64,000 bases of DNA from Anarhynchus alexandrinus (taxonomy: Eukaryota > Chordata > Aves > Charadriiformes > Charadriidae): the NCBI GenBank assembly GCA_008711295.1, contig VUYV01000402.1, positions 399,351 to 463,350 of the forward strand. Direction: 5' to 3'. This document shows, one piece after another, positions 35,901 through 47,608 of this stretch (position 1 is its first letter; each line of letters opens with the position of its first letter). Both the position numbers and the translations under genes were made by a program. Below the pieces are notes generated by a model. That model had not been told where the DNA came from. It searched no databases and was given only the letters and a program-made list of their open reading frames with translations.

Positions 35901-36932
35901 GGGAAAATTAGTCCCAGTTAAAAAAACAGATGTAAAAGCTTCATAAAGGCACGTAGAAAACTTAGCTCAACGTTTTAAAGGGAGGCAGGGACCCCATTTC
36001 TCATTCCTACTCCCCAAATGAAAACCCCCTCTTGAATAGTATAAGAACAGGAATTGGCTGTTTTCTGCTGTTTAAAATAACGAAGGGAGCGAAGGGGTAA
36101 TTAATCTGTAATATATACACGCACATTTTCTTGAAAGTTGCTCACGTGATTTGCACGGGAACGGGGTGGTGAGATCCCATTTAATACTACAGTTGTTATG
36201 TTCCATTTTTATGGGGAAAAAGAGTGTTGGCTCAGCATATCCACGGATGTGTTTGCCCTTGGTGCTCTCATTGGAGAAGTGTTAGCGGCTATTTTTAAAC
36301 AATTCCTAATTTTTTCTTATAAATCCTCTGTCAGAAGGTAGCCCGGCACAGCGAGGAACTGCTGACGGTCGTCTTGTGCTTGGGATTTTGCAGAAGTCCG
36401 TGCAGAGTAAGTGTTTGTGCCTCCCTGAAGCTGCAGTCCTGTACACTAGTTTAATTACAGTGCAGTAATTCTTTAGAAATATTTTAACAATACTATGATC
36501 CGGGTATCTTACGGGACTGGTCGAGGGCTACAGGGAACTTTACGTCTGGTTCTCGGCTGCTCAGGGATAGCCACAAGTGCGTTTCCGTTCTCAGGTTTCT
36601 CTCGTCTGCACAATGGACGGGTTTGCATCTCCCGTAAATTCAGGTTACCCCTATTTGGGGTTTTTTTGTTCCCTGCTCAGAAAAGAAACTGAGTAAGTAG
36701 CAGAAACTCAGACCTCTCTTCTTTACTGAAAGGGCACTTCGGCTTTCAACAGACTTTCTTTTTTGTTTAACAGTAGAAATAACAGGTAACAATTTCCCAC
36801 TTTTTGCTGGAGTTTTTTGGTAATTTATTGGGGGATCTCAGAGGTAACATCAAAGCTGGAGACTGAACCTGACCAGCTGCGCTCCCCGCTGAGATCGAAC
36901 AAGCACTTGAATAGAATAGAGACGAGGTAAGA
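32751..36932. repeat. duplicated 2 kb block flanking an N gap (likely false duplication)
   Basis: Copy 1 is 32751-34690 and copy 2 is 34886-36932, in the same orientation, both starting GTCCGTTGGCCGGCGGC and ending GACGAGGTAAGA. I see about ten substitutions in about 1.9 kb. The length difference is fully explained by a 126-base loss in copy 1 at n 33614 (copy 2 positions 35728-35853), a 19-base unmerged overlap around n 32919, and small changes of 2, 1 and 3 bases. Copy 1 ends, and copy 2 begins, exactly at the gap. This is the pattern of two haplotypes placed in series. Confidence 0.9.
34691..34885. other. assembly gap (195 n)
   Basis: A run of n separates the two copies of the duplicated block. 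Real missing sequence may be none if the duplication is an artefact. Confidence 0.99.
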
Positions 36933-37591
36933 AGCAATGGGAATTTTTCGTTGCCCCATGGCCGTGTCTACACGTGCCTGGGAGCTGAGCACCGTGCCGT
37001 GCGCCGCGCCGTGTGCCATGCCATGCAGTTTCACCTTGAAGGCGGCTGCGGTAAACCCGGACTGGGGCCGCTGCCGGGGGGACGTGGCTCCCGGGACCAG
37101 TCCCCCCGTGGCACGGGCAAACCAACAGGTTTATTGAAATGCCGCATTGTGTAACCCCCGAGTGCGATGCAGCTCTGTTTCAACAGCAGCAAAGTTCCTT
37201 TGGATGAATTGGAGCTAAATTTGTTGCACTTTTAAATGTCTGTTTTTCCAGTGCAGAGTCATTTGTTTTTCGTGCTATTTCCCATGCACGACCTGCTCGC
37301 GTCCATGAAGACAACAAGCGTTGTGTCCTCCAGCTCTGTGCCTTCGGCTTTGTTGCTCCGTTCATGGATTCATAGCTTCCAGCACCGCTACGGCTGCATC
37401 TATGCACTCCACAAAAATAAGCGTCTCTCATCCTTTACTCCCGTTAGTTAGCGGCAGCCGTTGCTTTTGCAGAAGTGTGAGTCATATTCTCTTGCGGCAC
37501 AGCAGTCGCACACGCTCGATGGGGAAAACACTTGTGCTGCTGTCCCCAAAAGTAGAATTGGTCTCTGCGTCTCTGTGCAAAGCACAAATGG

Positions 37592-38036
37592 GACACGAGG
37601 ATGATCCGAGGGCTGGAGCACCTCTCCTCTGAGGAGAGGCTGAAAGAGTTGGGGCTGTTCAGCCTGGAGAAGAGAAGGCTCCGGGGAGATCTTATTGCGG
37701 CCTTCCAGTCCCTAAAGGGGCTCCAGGAGAGCTGGGGAAGGACTTTTTACTGGGGCATGGAGTGATAGGACGAGGGGGAATGGCTTCACACTGGAAGAGG
37801 GCAGGTTTAGATTGAACATGAGGAAGAAGTTTTTCACTGTGAGGGTGGTGAGGCACTGGCACAGGTTGCCCAGAGAGGTTGTTGAGGCCCCATCCCTGGA
37901 GGTGTTCAAGGCCAGGCTGGACGTGGCCTTGGGCAACCTGGTGTGGTGGGAGGTGTCCCTGCCTATGGCAGGGGGGTTGGAACTCGATGATCTTCAAGGT
38001 CCTTTCCAACCCAAACCATTCTATGATCCTGTGATG
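37592..38036 (+). mobile_element. CR1 LINE, 5'-truncated, 3' end intact
   Basis: It starts GGACACGAGGATGATCCGAG and ends CCATTCTATGATCCTGTGAT. The ORF2 tail reads [20 protein letters not shown]. Confidence 0.94.
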
Positions 38037-38251
38037 ACAAAACTGAGATGCTTTGGTTCCAAGCCCAACCTGCCTGTGCGACAGAATGCCCTCTTTATTT
38101 GAAATTGAAGAGGTCTAATGTGAAATAGTTTCAGAATAGCAATAGAAATCAAACACTTCCACTCTCTCTAAAAATTTCTCATTGTAGCAGCATATTTTAA
38201 TTATCAGGGAGGGGTTCCTGGTGTAAAGTAGACTGAGACTTTGAAACTATT

Positions 38252-38525
38252 TATAGAATCGTGGAATCATTTGAGTTAGAAAAGACCTTTAAGATCATCG
38301 AGTCCAACCATTAACCCAGCACTGCCCAGCCCACCACTAACCCATGTCCCTCAGCACCACGTCTACGCATCTTTTAAACACCTCCAGGGATGGCGACTCC
38401 ACCACTGCCCTGGGCAGCTGTGCCAGCGCTTGACAACCCTTTCCATGAAGAAATTCTTCCTAATATCCATCCTAAACCTCCCCTGGTGCAACTTGAGGCC
38501 GTTCCCTCTTGTCCCATCACTTGCT
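38252..38525 (-). mobile_element. CR1 LINE fragment of an older subfamily
   Basis: It opens with TATAGAATCGTGGAATCATT and includes GAGTCCAACCATTAACCCAG and GGCGACTCCACCACTGCCC. These mark the subfamily also seen at 43526. It begins only 216 bases after the sense copy at 37592, in opposite orientation. Confidence 0.88.
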
Positions 38526-39171
38526 GTTTTCCATCCTTCGCCTCCTTCCCCTTTGTAAGGAGGAAGGAGGTAGTTTCCTGTTTCTTAATCCAAACTCCTA
38601 CCCAAGATTAGAAAATCCACAAAACCCTCTAAGGAAAGCTTTAATATATTTTTGGATTGTGCATAGTACCTCTCCAAAAAATATATAATATTATCAAATA
38701 TTCTCCTACGCAAGTAGCCAGACACCCTCCTCTCGATGCGGGGTGTACGCAGTGTTCCAGCGCAGTTTTCAGCCTGCAGCTGGAGTGCAGTCAGCGTTTT
38801 GAAACGTTGCCTCCTGCGTCCTCCTGCCAAGAGAAATCAGAAACCCTGGGCTTGATCCTGGAGCCCCGCCAGGCGCGGTGCGGGCTTCGAGGGCCGGACC
38901 TGGCTGCGTGGCTCTCTGCGAGTTCTGCGGGGCGGCGGCGGCTGCTGCACGCACGGCTGCGGACCTGGCTGTGAGGGTTTGATGTATGGATGGTGAAAAG
39001 GAAAGAAAAGCCTAAAAGAAAAAGAACAAACCCTTCTTAAAATACAGTGACTTTGTCTCCGAGGTCTGGTTTGTGCACTCTGCAGCGGCTCCCCACGGCA
39101 GTGTTCAAACCTTACTTTGTGTCGTGTGAATTCAGTCTCTCTGAGACTTTATCGTGCAATATATTGCATGG

Positions 39172-39750
39172 CTGCAGCAGCAGAAGTGTGGCCAGCACAT
39201 CAAGGGAGGGGATTTTGCCCCTCTACTCTGGTGAGACCCCACTGGAGTACTGCGTCCAACTCTCTTTCCAACATAGGAAAGACATGGACCTGGTGGAGCG
39301 GGGCCAGAGGAGGCCCTGGAGCTGCTGCGAGGGCTGGAGCCCCTCTACTGGGAGGACAGGCTGGGAGAGTTGGGGGGGTTCAGCCTGGAGAAGAGAAGGC
39401 TCTGCGGAGATCTCCGAGCCCCTTCCAGTGCCTAAAGGGGCTCCAGGAGAGCTGGGGAGGGACTTTTTACAAGGGCATGTAGTGACAGGATGAGGGGGAA
39501 TGGCTTCCAACTAGAAGAGGGGAGATTTAGATGAGAGATTGGGAAGAAATTTGTGGCTGTGCGGGTGGTGAGTCCCTGGCGCAGGTTGCCCCGAGAAGCT
39601 GTGGCTGCCCCATCCCTGGAGGTGTCCAAGGCCAGGTTGGATGGGGCTTGGAGCAACCTGGGCTGGTGGGAGGTGTCCCTGCCCAGGGCAGGGGGTGGGA
39701 CAAGATGATCTTTAAGGTCCCTTCCAACCTAAACCGTTCTGTGTTTCTAA
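39172..39750 (+). mobile_element. CR1 LINE, longer 5' extent
   Basis: It begins at about GGCTGCAGCAGCAGAAG and includes the ORF2 portion encoding [20 protein letters not shown] in degraded form, then the ORF2 tail and the 3' UTR to CCGTTCTGTGTTTCTAA. It is of the GGCTTGGAGCAACCTGGGCT subfamily. Confidence 0.9.
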
Positions 39751-41771
39751 GAGAAAGTACAATGTCATGGGACAAGAACCACCAGTGTGTTGCATTGGTG
39801 TGTCCTTTGGAAGGGACCCCCTCTTGGTTGGGTGGTGGCTCTGAGAAGACGGGCTCAGCTGCCCACCAAAGTCTGGGCTTCAGCTGGCATGTCCTGCCTC
39901 TTGAATTCACCTGGTAATTCCTACAGTTGTGTCTGATGGATTGTCTTGTGTCAGAGATTTGTCTTCAGTCATTGTAAGAAATCCCATATGTATGTGGCAA
40001 ACAAAAGTTTCTAAAACTTTTCCTACTGGGAAGTTTTTCCCTCGCATTTTTGGTTTGGGCAGCAGAGCTCAAAACACGTACACCGTTGTTACTACAGTTA
40101 TTTCCTAATTCAGAGTTCATGGAGTCCAAGTGAATCATCGCAGACGTTTAACCTCAACCACAAATACAACGGGGATCAGAAGATTTCTTTGAATTACTTC
40201 CTGTGCAAAGCGGAAAATACCAACAAAAAATCAGGCATTTTATAAAAAGCATTCAAGTTTCCGATACGCAGAGGCTGCCGCAGCCCAGGGAGTCGTTCGT
40301 GTGCTTTGGTGCCCTTTGGTCATTGCCATTTCTGCTCTTTGGACTTTGTTGTATCGTTTCTTGTGTGCTGTGGTTTGGTTTTATGAGAAATAAATCGCTT
40401 TTATATGTAGGTTGCCATCAAGTCACCACATAATTGTCTGCTAAATGGGAGGTTTGGCATGACGTTCTGTCTGGGAAAAGCATGTTTTCCAGCTCGTAGT
40501 CGTTCCTGCGTTTCTTCGCTGAACCCTCCCTGCCTTTCAGCCTCCCTCTTGAGTTGTAGTTCCTAAAATTGGGTGTGATTCCATTTGTATTCTTACGGAG
40601 CCAAATGCAACAGGAACCCCTCGGTTCCCACGAACCGCTCTCCGGCTTTTGCCCGTGGTTGTTGCGTTGGGCTGGTTTGGGGGATGCTTCTCAGCTGACT
40701 GCCAGGAACCCTCCCGCCCTTTACCGTCATTTGCCTGCGATGAAGTCTATTTGCATCCCCCGTCTGTTAATTCTGTGAAAAAGAGTAATTCTAGCACCCC
40801 CTTCTTTGCTTTCTGTTGCGTACTTTTATTTTTCGTTGTGAGCTATTGCATTTCTAACCAGGTTTTGCTTTTCGTCGTTGGTCTGCCTTCAGTGCCTCCT
40901 GCTGAACAGATGGGTTGATCTTATATTCTCCTCACTCGGACACGTAGTCGGAGGGAAAAGGCAGCAGGAGATCATGATTTAGATTTGAATAATAAATAAT
41001 GGGCCTTATTTTTTTGATTCTGTATGAAATACTGTACAGAAGAGGTCATTCTTTCATTTCCGCCTACTTAATGGTAGTTTTTGAGTAATTAGAGGATGAG
41101 AGTTCATACAGCAAATAACAGTAAAAGAATTACCCTCTTAAACGGTAGAACAAATTTGTTCAGCAGAGAGAACATTAGACAGAAAATTCACCCATCTAGC
41201 GCTCGAGGTTATCAAATGTATGGTGTGACCTACTAACGTCGGAGCTGATGAGCTCCAGAGCAGGTAGGTATCTGACACAATTAACTTCCACAAGCGTTTC
41301 AAGTAATTGTTGAGCTCTTCAGGCACAGAGTGGAATAGCGAGGGCAACGCTTAAGTAAGAAGTCTGAAACCATTTTCACCTAATCTTATTTAAAAGCAGT
41401 TCCGTGGGCTACTGCTGAAGCTATTTGAAGCTTCAGTATCCCGCAGCATTCCACAATATCCCTGTCTGCTCCCTTCTCTTCCAATCTGATGAACGTCTGT
41501 TGCACAGTTAGCCCACGTTATGTACGTTGTCCGCCCCGGAGTCCTCGCCGTTTGCACACAAAGCTCTGAAACACATATCGATGTGTTCTTTGGAGTGATG
41601 TTCTCTCGCCTAGCATCGGTTAAAGCTTTCACTTTGGGACATTCTTTAACCTATTTCTATTTTGGCTAGGTAGTAGCCAGTGCTTGTGTGAAGTCGGGCC
41701 TGAAAGGCCATTGCAACGTGCGTGAACCTTGTATGGTCTGGTCTTCCCTCCTGAGCACGTGTAGGCTTGTA

Positions 41772-41880
41772 ACCATAGAATGTCTCCAGTTGGAAGGGAC
41801 CTATAAGGATCATCGAGTCCAACTCCTTTGATGTTAGTGAGTACCTTGGTGCAGACTGCTCTGCTCGTGCCGATCATCCC
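41772..41880 (-). mobile_element. CR1 LINE 3' fragment (diverged)
   Basis: ACCATAGAATGTCTCCAGTT, GGAAGGGACCTATAAGGATC and GAGTCCAACTCCTT are the CR1 3' end in reverse. Only about 110 bases are recognisable. Confidence 0.82.
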
Positions 41881-41952
41881 AGATCAGACTGACGAAAACC
41901 TTTGGTGTAGAAAGGAAAGGCTGCCTGATTTTGGATGAAGTACGTGAGGGGA

Positions 41953-42089
41953 CCGGAGCACTGGTTTAGGTTGCTCAGAGGGGTGGTGGAGTCTCCATCC
42001 TTGGAGATATTGGGACTTGGCAGCCTGCTCTGGCTGATCCAGGACTAGGTGATCTCAAGAGGTCCCTTCCAACCTCAACGATTCTGTCG
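41953..42089 (+). mobile_element. CR1 LINE 3' fragment (diverged)
   Basis: It runs from CCGGAGCACTGGTTTAGGTT through GATCTCAAGAGGTCCCTTCC to CAACGATTCTGTCG. It is oriented tail-away from the minus-strand copy just upstream (41772-41880). Confidence 0.82.
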
Positions 42090-43525
42090 TCTGAAATGCC
42101 CAACTGCGGGAACGGGCTTCAGGGTGTGGGGGCAGGGCGGTCAGGAGACTGTTCAGTGCCAGAAGCGATGGGTTAACTCGCGAGTGTCGGGGTTTGCCTG
42201 GATCCTTGCTGCTGATCCAGCACCATCCCCTGGCACATTTCTGATCAAACGCCGTGTGGCTTTGATATCAGAGGGAAACTGAAGATGCAAAGTCGGAGGA
42301 ATAAGCCCTCGATCAAGTCCTCGTGCTGCCTGTGCTGTTAATTTGAGTGTGCCTGGGACCGTTCTTTGCCGCTGAACCGTCACATCCATGCTGTTAATCT
42401 TTCTTACCTTCCAAGAGAGTCTGGCTACGTCTGAGCTGTTTGCTGGGAGTCATTCCTGGCTCCTGCTGGCTCCCAGACTACTCCCAGGAATTCTCTGGGA
42501 GAGAGCTGTTTGACCGAGGCCAAAACTGCGCTAGGGTCTGCTAACAGCCTAAACGTGCAGATGATCCCGTTCCAGGAGATTGGAAGATGCTCCGGCACTG
42601 TTTCATGTACTAATACATGTGGGGCCAAACTGGCTCTGGATCATGCTGTCGAACGACATTCTTGAAGATTTGTGGGATGTAAACTGTAGGAACGGTTTGC
42701 AAATGAGACATGCTGGGATGGGCTCTGCATCTCTGACTCGGTAAATAGCATCTCTCATTTTAATTATTATTTGTGGAGGATTTGCACCGCAAGGGGGAAA
42801 GATTTCAACTGCGTTACCCATATCATCCTTCTAGAGCGTTTTGCAGACGGTAAAATGGCTTTATCCTCTTCCAGTGAGGGAGGAAGCTAACCCCGTCCGT
42901 GCTCCCTTGAACCTTCTCCCCCCGCTCCACCCTTCCTTTTGGTCATTTAGATCCAACGACCGCTGTGCCAGGGGGCGCACACGTGGGGAGCTGCTATCAC
43001 TGGACCTCGCTGGCTGGGCCACGCTTTCTGTTCACGGTCGTGTCTTGTGCCTTTTTGTCCCATTGCCACGTCTGTGTCGTGACAGGAAGGGGAGAGACTT
43101 GGAGCAGCCCAATGCCCTTGAGCTGCACTGAACGTGTGCCAGTCTTGTCTTATTTGTGACGGGTGGAAGTTTCTGAGCAGGAGAAGTTCCATACAAATGG
43201 TGAGACTCTTTGGCAGAGGGCAGTTCAAGTGTTTGTCTCTGTGTCTGTCTTCCTTTGCCACTGCTCGGGAGGGTCTTCGGTCAATGAGCAAAACGAAGAG
43301 TCGATCTCCTTCATACGCTAGCCTGGAGGAGTGTGTCCTCCTTCGGCTTTTGGATTATTATAGAGTGAAATTGGCCAGAAAAGAAGCTTTAAAACAGAAC
43401 AGTAGCAGTAGATCCCGTATCTCGTCATCTTAAAGATAAACAAGACCTGCTAGAGTAACAGGAAGCACAGGTGACCCACTAATCCTCTCTGGGGTGAATG
43501 ATGTCCGCGCCACGTCTGCCCCTCT

Positions 43526-43849
43526 GTTAAACACCTCCAGGGATGGCGACTCCACCACTGCCCTGGGCAGCTGTGCCAGTGCTCCACAACCCTTTGGGTG
43601 AGGACATTTCTCCTAGGATCCATCCTGAACCTCCCCTGGCGCAACTTGACGCCATTCCCTCCTGTCCCATCGCCTGTTCCTGGGGAGCAGAGACCGCCCC
43701 CCCCTCGCTACCCCCTCCTTTCAGGGCGCTGTAGAGAGCGAGAAGGTCTCCCCTCAGCCTCCTCTTCTCCAGGCTGAACACCCCCAGGTCCCTCAGCCGC
43801 CCCTCACCAGACGTGTGCTCCAGACCCCTCACAGCTCCGCTGCCCTGAG
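43526..43849 (-). mobile_element. CR1 LINE fragment lacking its 3' end
   Basis: It starts at GTTAAACACCTCCAGGGATG and runs back into the ORF2 tail (minus-strand translation [19 protein letters not shown]). The terminal 100 bases or so that normally precede this point are absent, so the element is truncated at both ends. Confidence 0.87.
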
Positions 43850-44870
43850 GAGTGGTAAGGGAGAGGAACGTCTCTTGTTAAATCAGCTGTCAGAACAGGC
43901 AGGAAAGGATATGTTTTGGGGGGCACAACTTTGCTTCTGTCACTTCAAACCATCGCAGCATTTCTCTTTCTGGGAGAACTGGGTGGCACTGCTGCCCAAC
44001 GGGGATGGTCCTTGCTGGGGGTAACTTCAGTCCTGACTGCTCTTTGGAGGAATCTTTGTGATCTCCACTGAGAACCAGCGCCGAGGCAGAGCAGGCGTTG
44101 TTACTGTGCTGTTGTCAAAGTGTGTTGACGTGGTTCTTCCAGGAACGGGACGTGATAAAAGCCGGTCACGCTTCTCTTGCTTTGAATCCCTCCTGATACG
44201 TTATGATGGAAAGAGATGAGTTTTTCCATGGCTGTTTGTGGGGGTCTCCCACCGCCCCTCCAGGTGGCTGTCGCGGCATTTCTTTGCTGCTCCGAAAGCG
44301 CGGTGCGGTAGGAAGCAAGAATGACGTTCCGTCAGGTCGTGCTGTGTAGTCAGTGCCCCTCTCACCTGGAGGGGAGCGCTGAGCAAAAGGCGTTAATGGT
44401 GCGTGTGTTGATGGGAACAAACGATTCCAATGAACTCGAGTGACTTGTACTTCCTAAGCCGCTATACGAGAAATAACCAAGTTCCAGGAAAAGGCATCGG
44501 TCTCACTTTATTGCTTTTTCCAGTTGAGCCCTTATCTGGGAAGAGCGAAAGGACCTGGAGGGGTATTCTTACAGGTTGATGCAACTGTTTCAGCAGCCGT
44601 TATTTATCATTTATGGTGGGGTTTTCAGGTATTAAACTGAACCAGGGCTCCCTGTGGGTCCGGTTGCTATTCCCTTGTTACAGACCCTCCGTTCAACTTG
44701 GAGCAAACCTCACTCATGATACCGAGGTCTCCGCTGCGGTGTCTGCCACCCGTGATGCCACCCGGCCAGGCACCTCCAAATGCTTTATGTTCACCTTTGC
44801 CTACAAACGCCTGCAAAACCATCCGGTTTCCTTTAAATCTGTCCTTGAAATTCCATCAGCATGCCTGTAG

Positions 44871-44944
44871 AATAAGAATAGTAATAGTAATAATAATAGT
44901 AATAGTAATAATAATAGCAATAATGGTAATAATAGTAATAATCA
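44871..44944. repeat. imperfect AAT/TAG trinucleotide microsatellite
   Basis: TAATAATAG-type units repeat about 24 times with interruptions (AAG, CAA, TGG). The interruptions suggest it is an old, stable array. Confidence 0.9.
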
Positions 44945-47377
44945 TCAGAGCCTATGGTCAGCCAGGCTGTAGTGCAGCGGGACGTAATGTCGGTATGGTT
45001 TTTCAGTTCCATACCTCTAATATATCTCCTGTATCCCTCGGTTTGTGCCCGCCCTCCTCTGTCGGTGCGGCCTTAGTTGGAATTCTTTGTAGTTCTCTCT
45101 GCGCAAAGAACCACAGCCCGGACTGTCAGTGGGGTTCCTGAGCAATGTCAAAAGGACCGATGGTGTCTGTTATAAGATCTTACTAGTTTAGAAATTCTCA
45201 GGTGATAGAGCAAGACTCAGCCCTCAAGTTAGCAAATGCACCGCTGCTCAGTCTGTAGCTGTGTGAATGCAATAGGTGCCATTTTAGAAGAAGTAACACA
45301 AAAGACCGACGGATATCGTGCAGCTATCCCCATTAATTCCATCCCTACTTAAAAAGGAGCTTAATTCCAGGCATTAATATATGATGATTAAACAAACACT
45401 GACATTTATTACAGTGCTAATCAGTCCAACTGAAAAATACTGTCTTTTTTTGTGATATGTGACGCACCCCCTGGTTCTCACGCACAAAACCTCCAATCCC
45501 GGCAGGAGAAGTCATCAGTTACCCTTCTCACGGATACGCTTTGTCTCCCGCTGCCTGAAATCCCGCCCTGGCTCGGGACCCTCCAGACCCCATTTAATCG
45601 TCCTTCCCGAGGGCCAGTGACGTTTTCCAAATTTTGGAATTTCGAGTGTCAGTCTTTGACGTCGGACTCCCCGCCCCAGGCTGACGGACGGCGCACGCTT
45701 GCTCCCTTTGGTTTTGCCTTTTTTTTTTTTATTGGCTGCTGTGACAGCCCTTAACCCTCAAGTATAGATTGCTTTTCCTGAGCTCTGCATTTTCCGAGGC
45801 TCTCTACTCCGATGGAAGCAAATAAGTAATGTGCTTTGCTGCACATCAGCAGTCTCAGACGGGAGGAGTGTTTCCAGCGGAAGGCAGTTTGGTAAATTTT
45901 GTTTACTCTTGCTTTTTTGTAAAGGTCCTTTCCAGGGTGATTGGCCAACGCAGCAAAAAGTCTCAGGACTTAGTTCCTCTTGTTTATTGAGGTTTTCAAC
46001 TTCTGAGGTCTCAGAATCGTCCTGGTTTTAGTTCTGGACCTTCACCAATCGAGTCTGAAGGGAGACAAGCAAGTAATTAGACCTAGGCTTAATTGTGCTT
46101 TTCTTCACAATGCGCGATGATTGATTTTCCTACTTAGGAAAAGTGTTGACACAAAACAGCAGTGACTAATCTATTTCTTGTTTCTCATTTTTAGACGAGG
46201 TTACTCTCGTGTTTAGACAGGATTACTGAGAACAGATGTGGCAGCAACTTCAGTTACGTCTGGGTCTCATTGGTTTTACTGCAGGTAGGAGACAGTAGTT
46301 AATAAGAGGAAATAATGGCCATGGAGAGAAGTCAAGATCTTTGCTGATTTCATTAGAATTACGGCGATTACCCGTAAAAGCTTGTTGACGTGTTCAGGAA
46401 GGTGATGGGGAAATCTAAGAACAGGGTATGTGGGCGAGTAAATTGTTTAAATGGCTCCTAAGTGGTGGCACACCTGCATGGTTCTGCCCGGTCTTTCTTC
46501 CTTCCTTCCCAGGTTTGTGCTGAGTGCGGGGGGCTCTCGGGATCCATGGTCTCACCCCCTCCGCAAATCTCGGCTCTGTATTTGTCTTCTGGTCGCGTCT
46601 GCCACCGCCGCACCACGCGTCGGCACGCGAGAGCCTGCGGTCCCCGGGGAGCGGCTCAGCCCGTGACACCCCGGGAGACCATGGCCACGCGTGGACCCAA
46701 AGCTGTGAGTTTTCTTCTGCGCGTCCCTGCCCAAAGGAGCCCCCATCGTTAGGTGCTTCCTGTCCCGCTGCTCTTATGTCCTCGGTTGGTTCTGGTTCGC
46801 CGGAGAGCGATGGCATTCGGCACACCGCGACTCAGCCAGTTCGCACCTGCGACCGCCGAGGTACCGAGGACGACCCGCGTTTTCCTTTTGCAAAGGACAC
46901 CGTCGTGTTTTTCAAGCCACTTAACGTTTACGCAATGCGCACCTTGGGCCTCGCGGGTGGAACGGGAACGAAGATCGCCGCCGTCGTGACTTCTGCTGCC
47001 TGCCGTGGGCTGCTCCCTGCCCGCCCCTCGTAAGCAGCGGGGAAAAAGAGAATTTAAGGGGTTTGATTTCTCAGCTTCTGTGGCTGCCGCCTCCCGCGTA
47101 CCTGAGAGATTTCTCCGATTTCACTGCTTATTTTTAGGTGCTTCTCTTCCCAAGAGCACCCCAGGCAGATTAAATACACCTTAAATGCCGCATAAGTTAA
47201 ACCTGAAAAATTTAACTGAACAAAACAGAATAAGTTTTGAAAGAAAGATGTAAGCTGTTCTTGCTATCCCTCCAAGTCCCTCCGTTGTTCTAACATCAGC
47301 TACAGCCGAGGGCGGGAGAGGAGTTACGGCTCTGCCTGCCTCTCCTGGGATTCTCCACCAGTGAGGATTTGGGATTT

Positions 47378-47608
47378 AAGGGGGCTCCAGGAGAGCTGGA
47401 GAAGGACTTTTTACTGGGGCATGGAGTGATAGGACGAGGGGGAATGGCTTCAAACTGGAAGAGGGCAGGTTTAGATTGAACATTAGGAAGAAGTTTTTCA
47501 CTGTGAGGGTNGGGCAACCTGGTGTGGTGGGAGGTGTCCCTGCCTATGGCAGGGGGTTGGAACTCGATGATCCTCAAGGTCCTTTCCAACCTAAACCATT
47601 CTGTGATT
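47378..47608 (+). mobile_element. CR1 LINE with interior missing at n 47511
   Basis: AAGGGGGCTCCAGGAGAGCT to CACTGTGAGGGT is followed by n, then GGGCAACCTGGTGTGGTGG to CCATTCTGTGATTTC. Compared with the copy at 37592, a little over 100 bases are missing at the n, so this is a collapsed join, not a natural deletion. Confidence 0.92.

Noticed and set aside
46524..47033. 169-codon open frame in a GC-rich patch
   Set aside because: No domain, no splice context and several overlapping frames of similar length; composition explains it.
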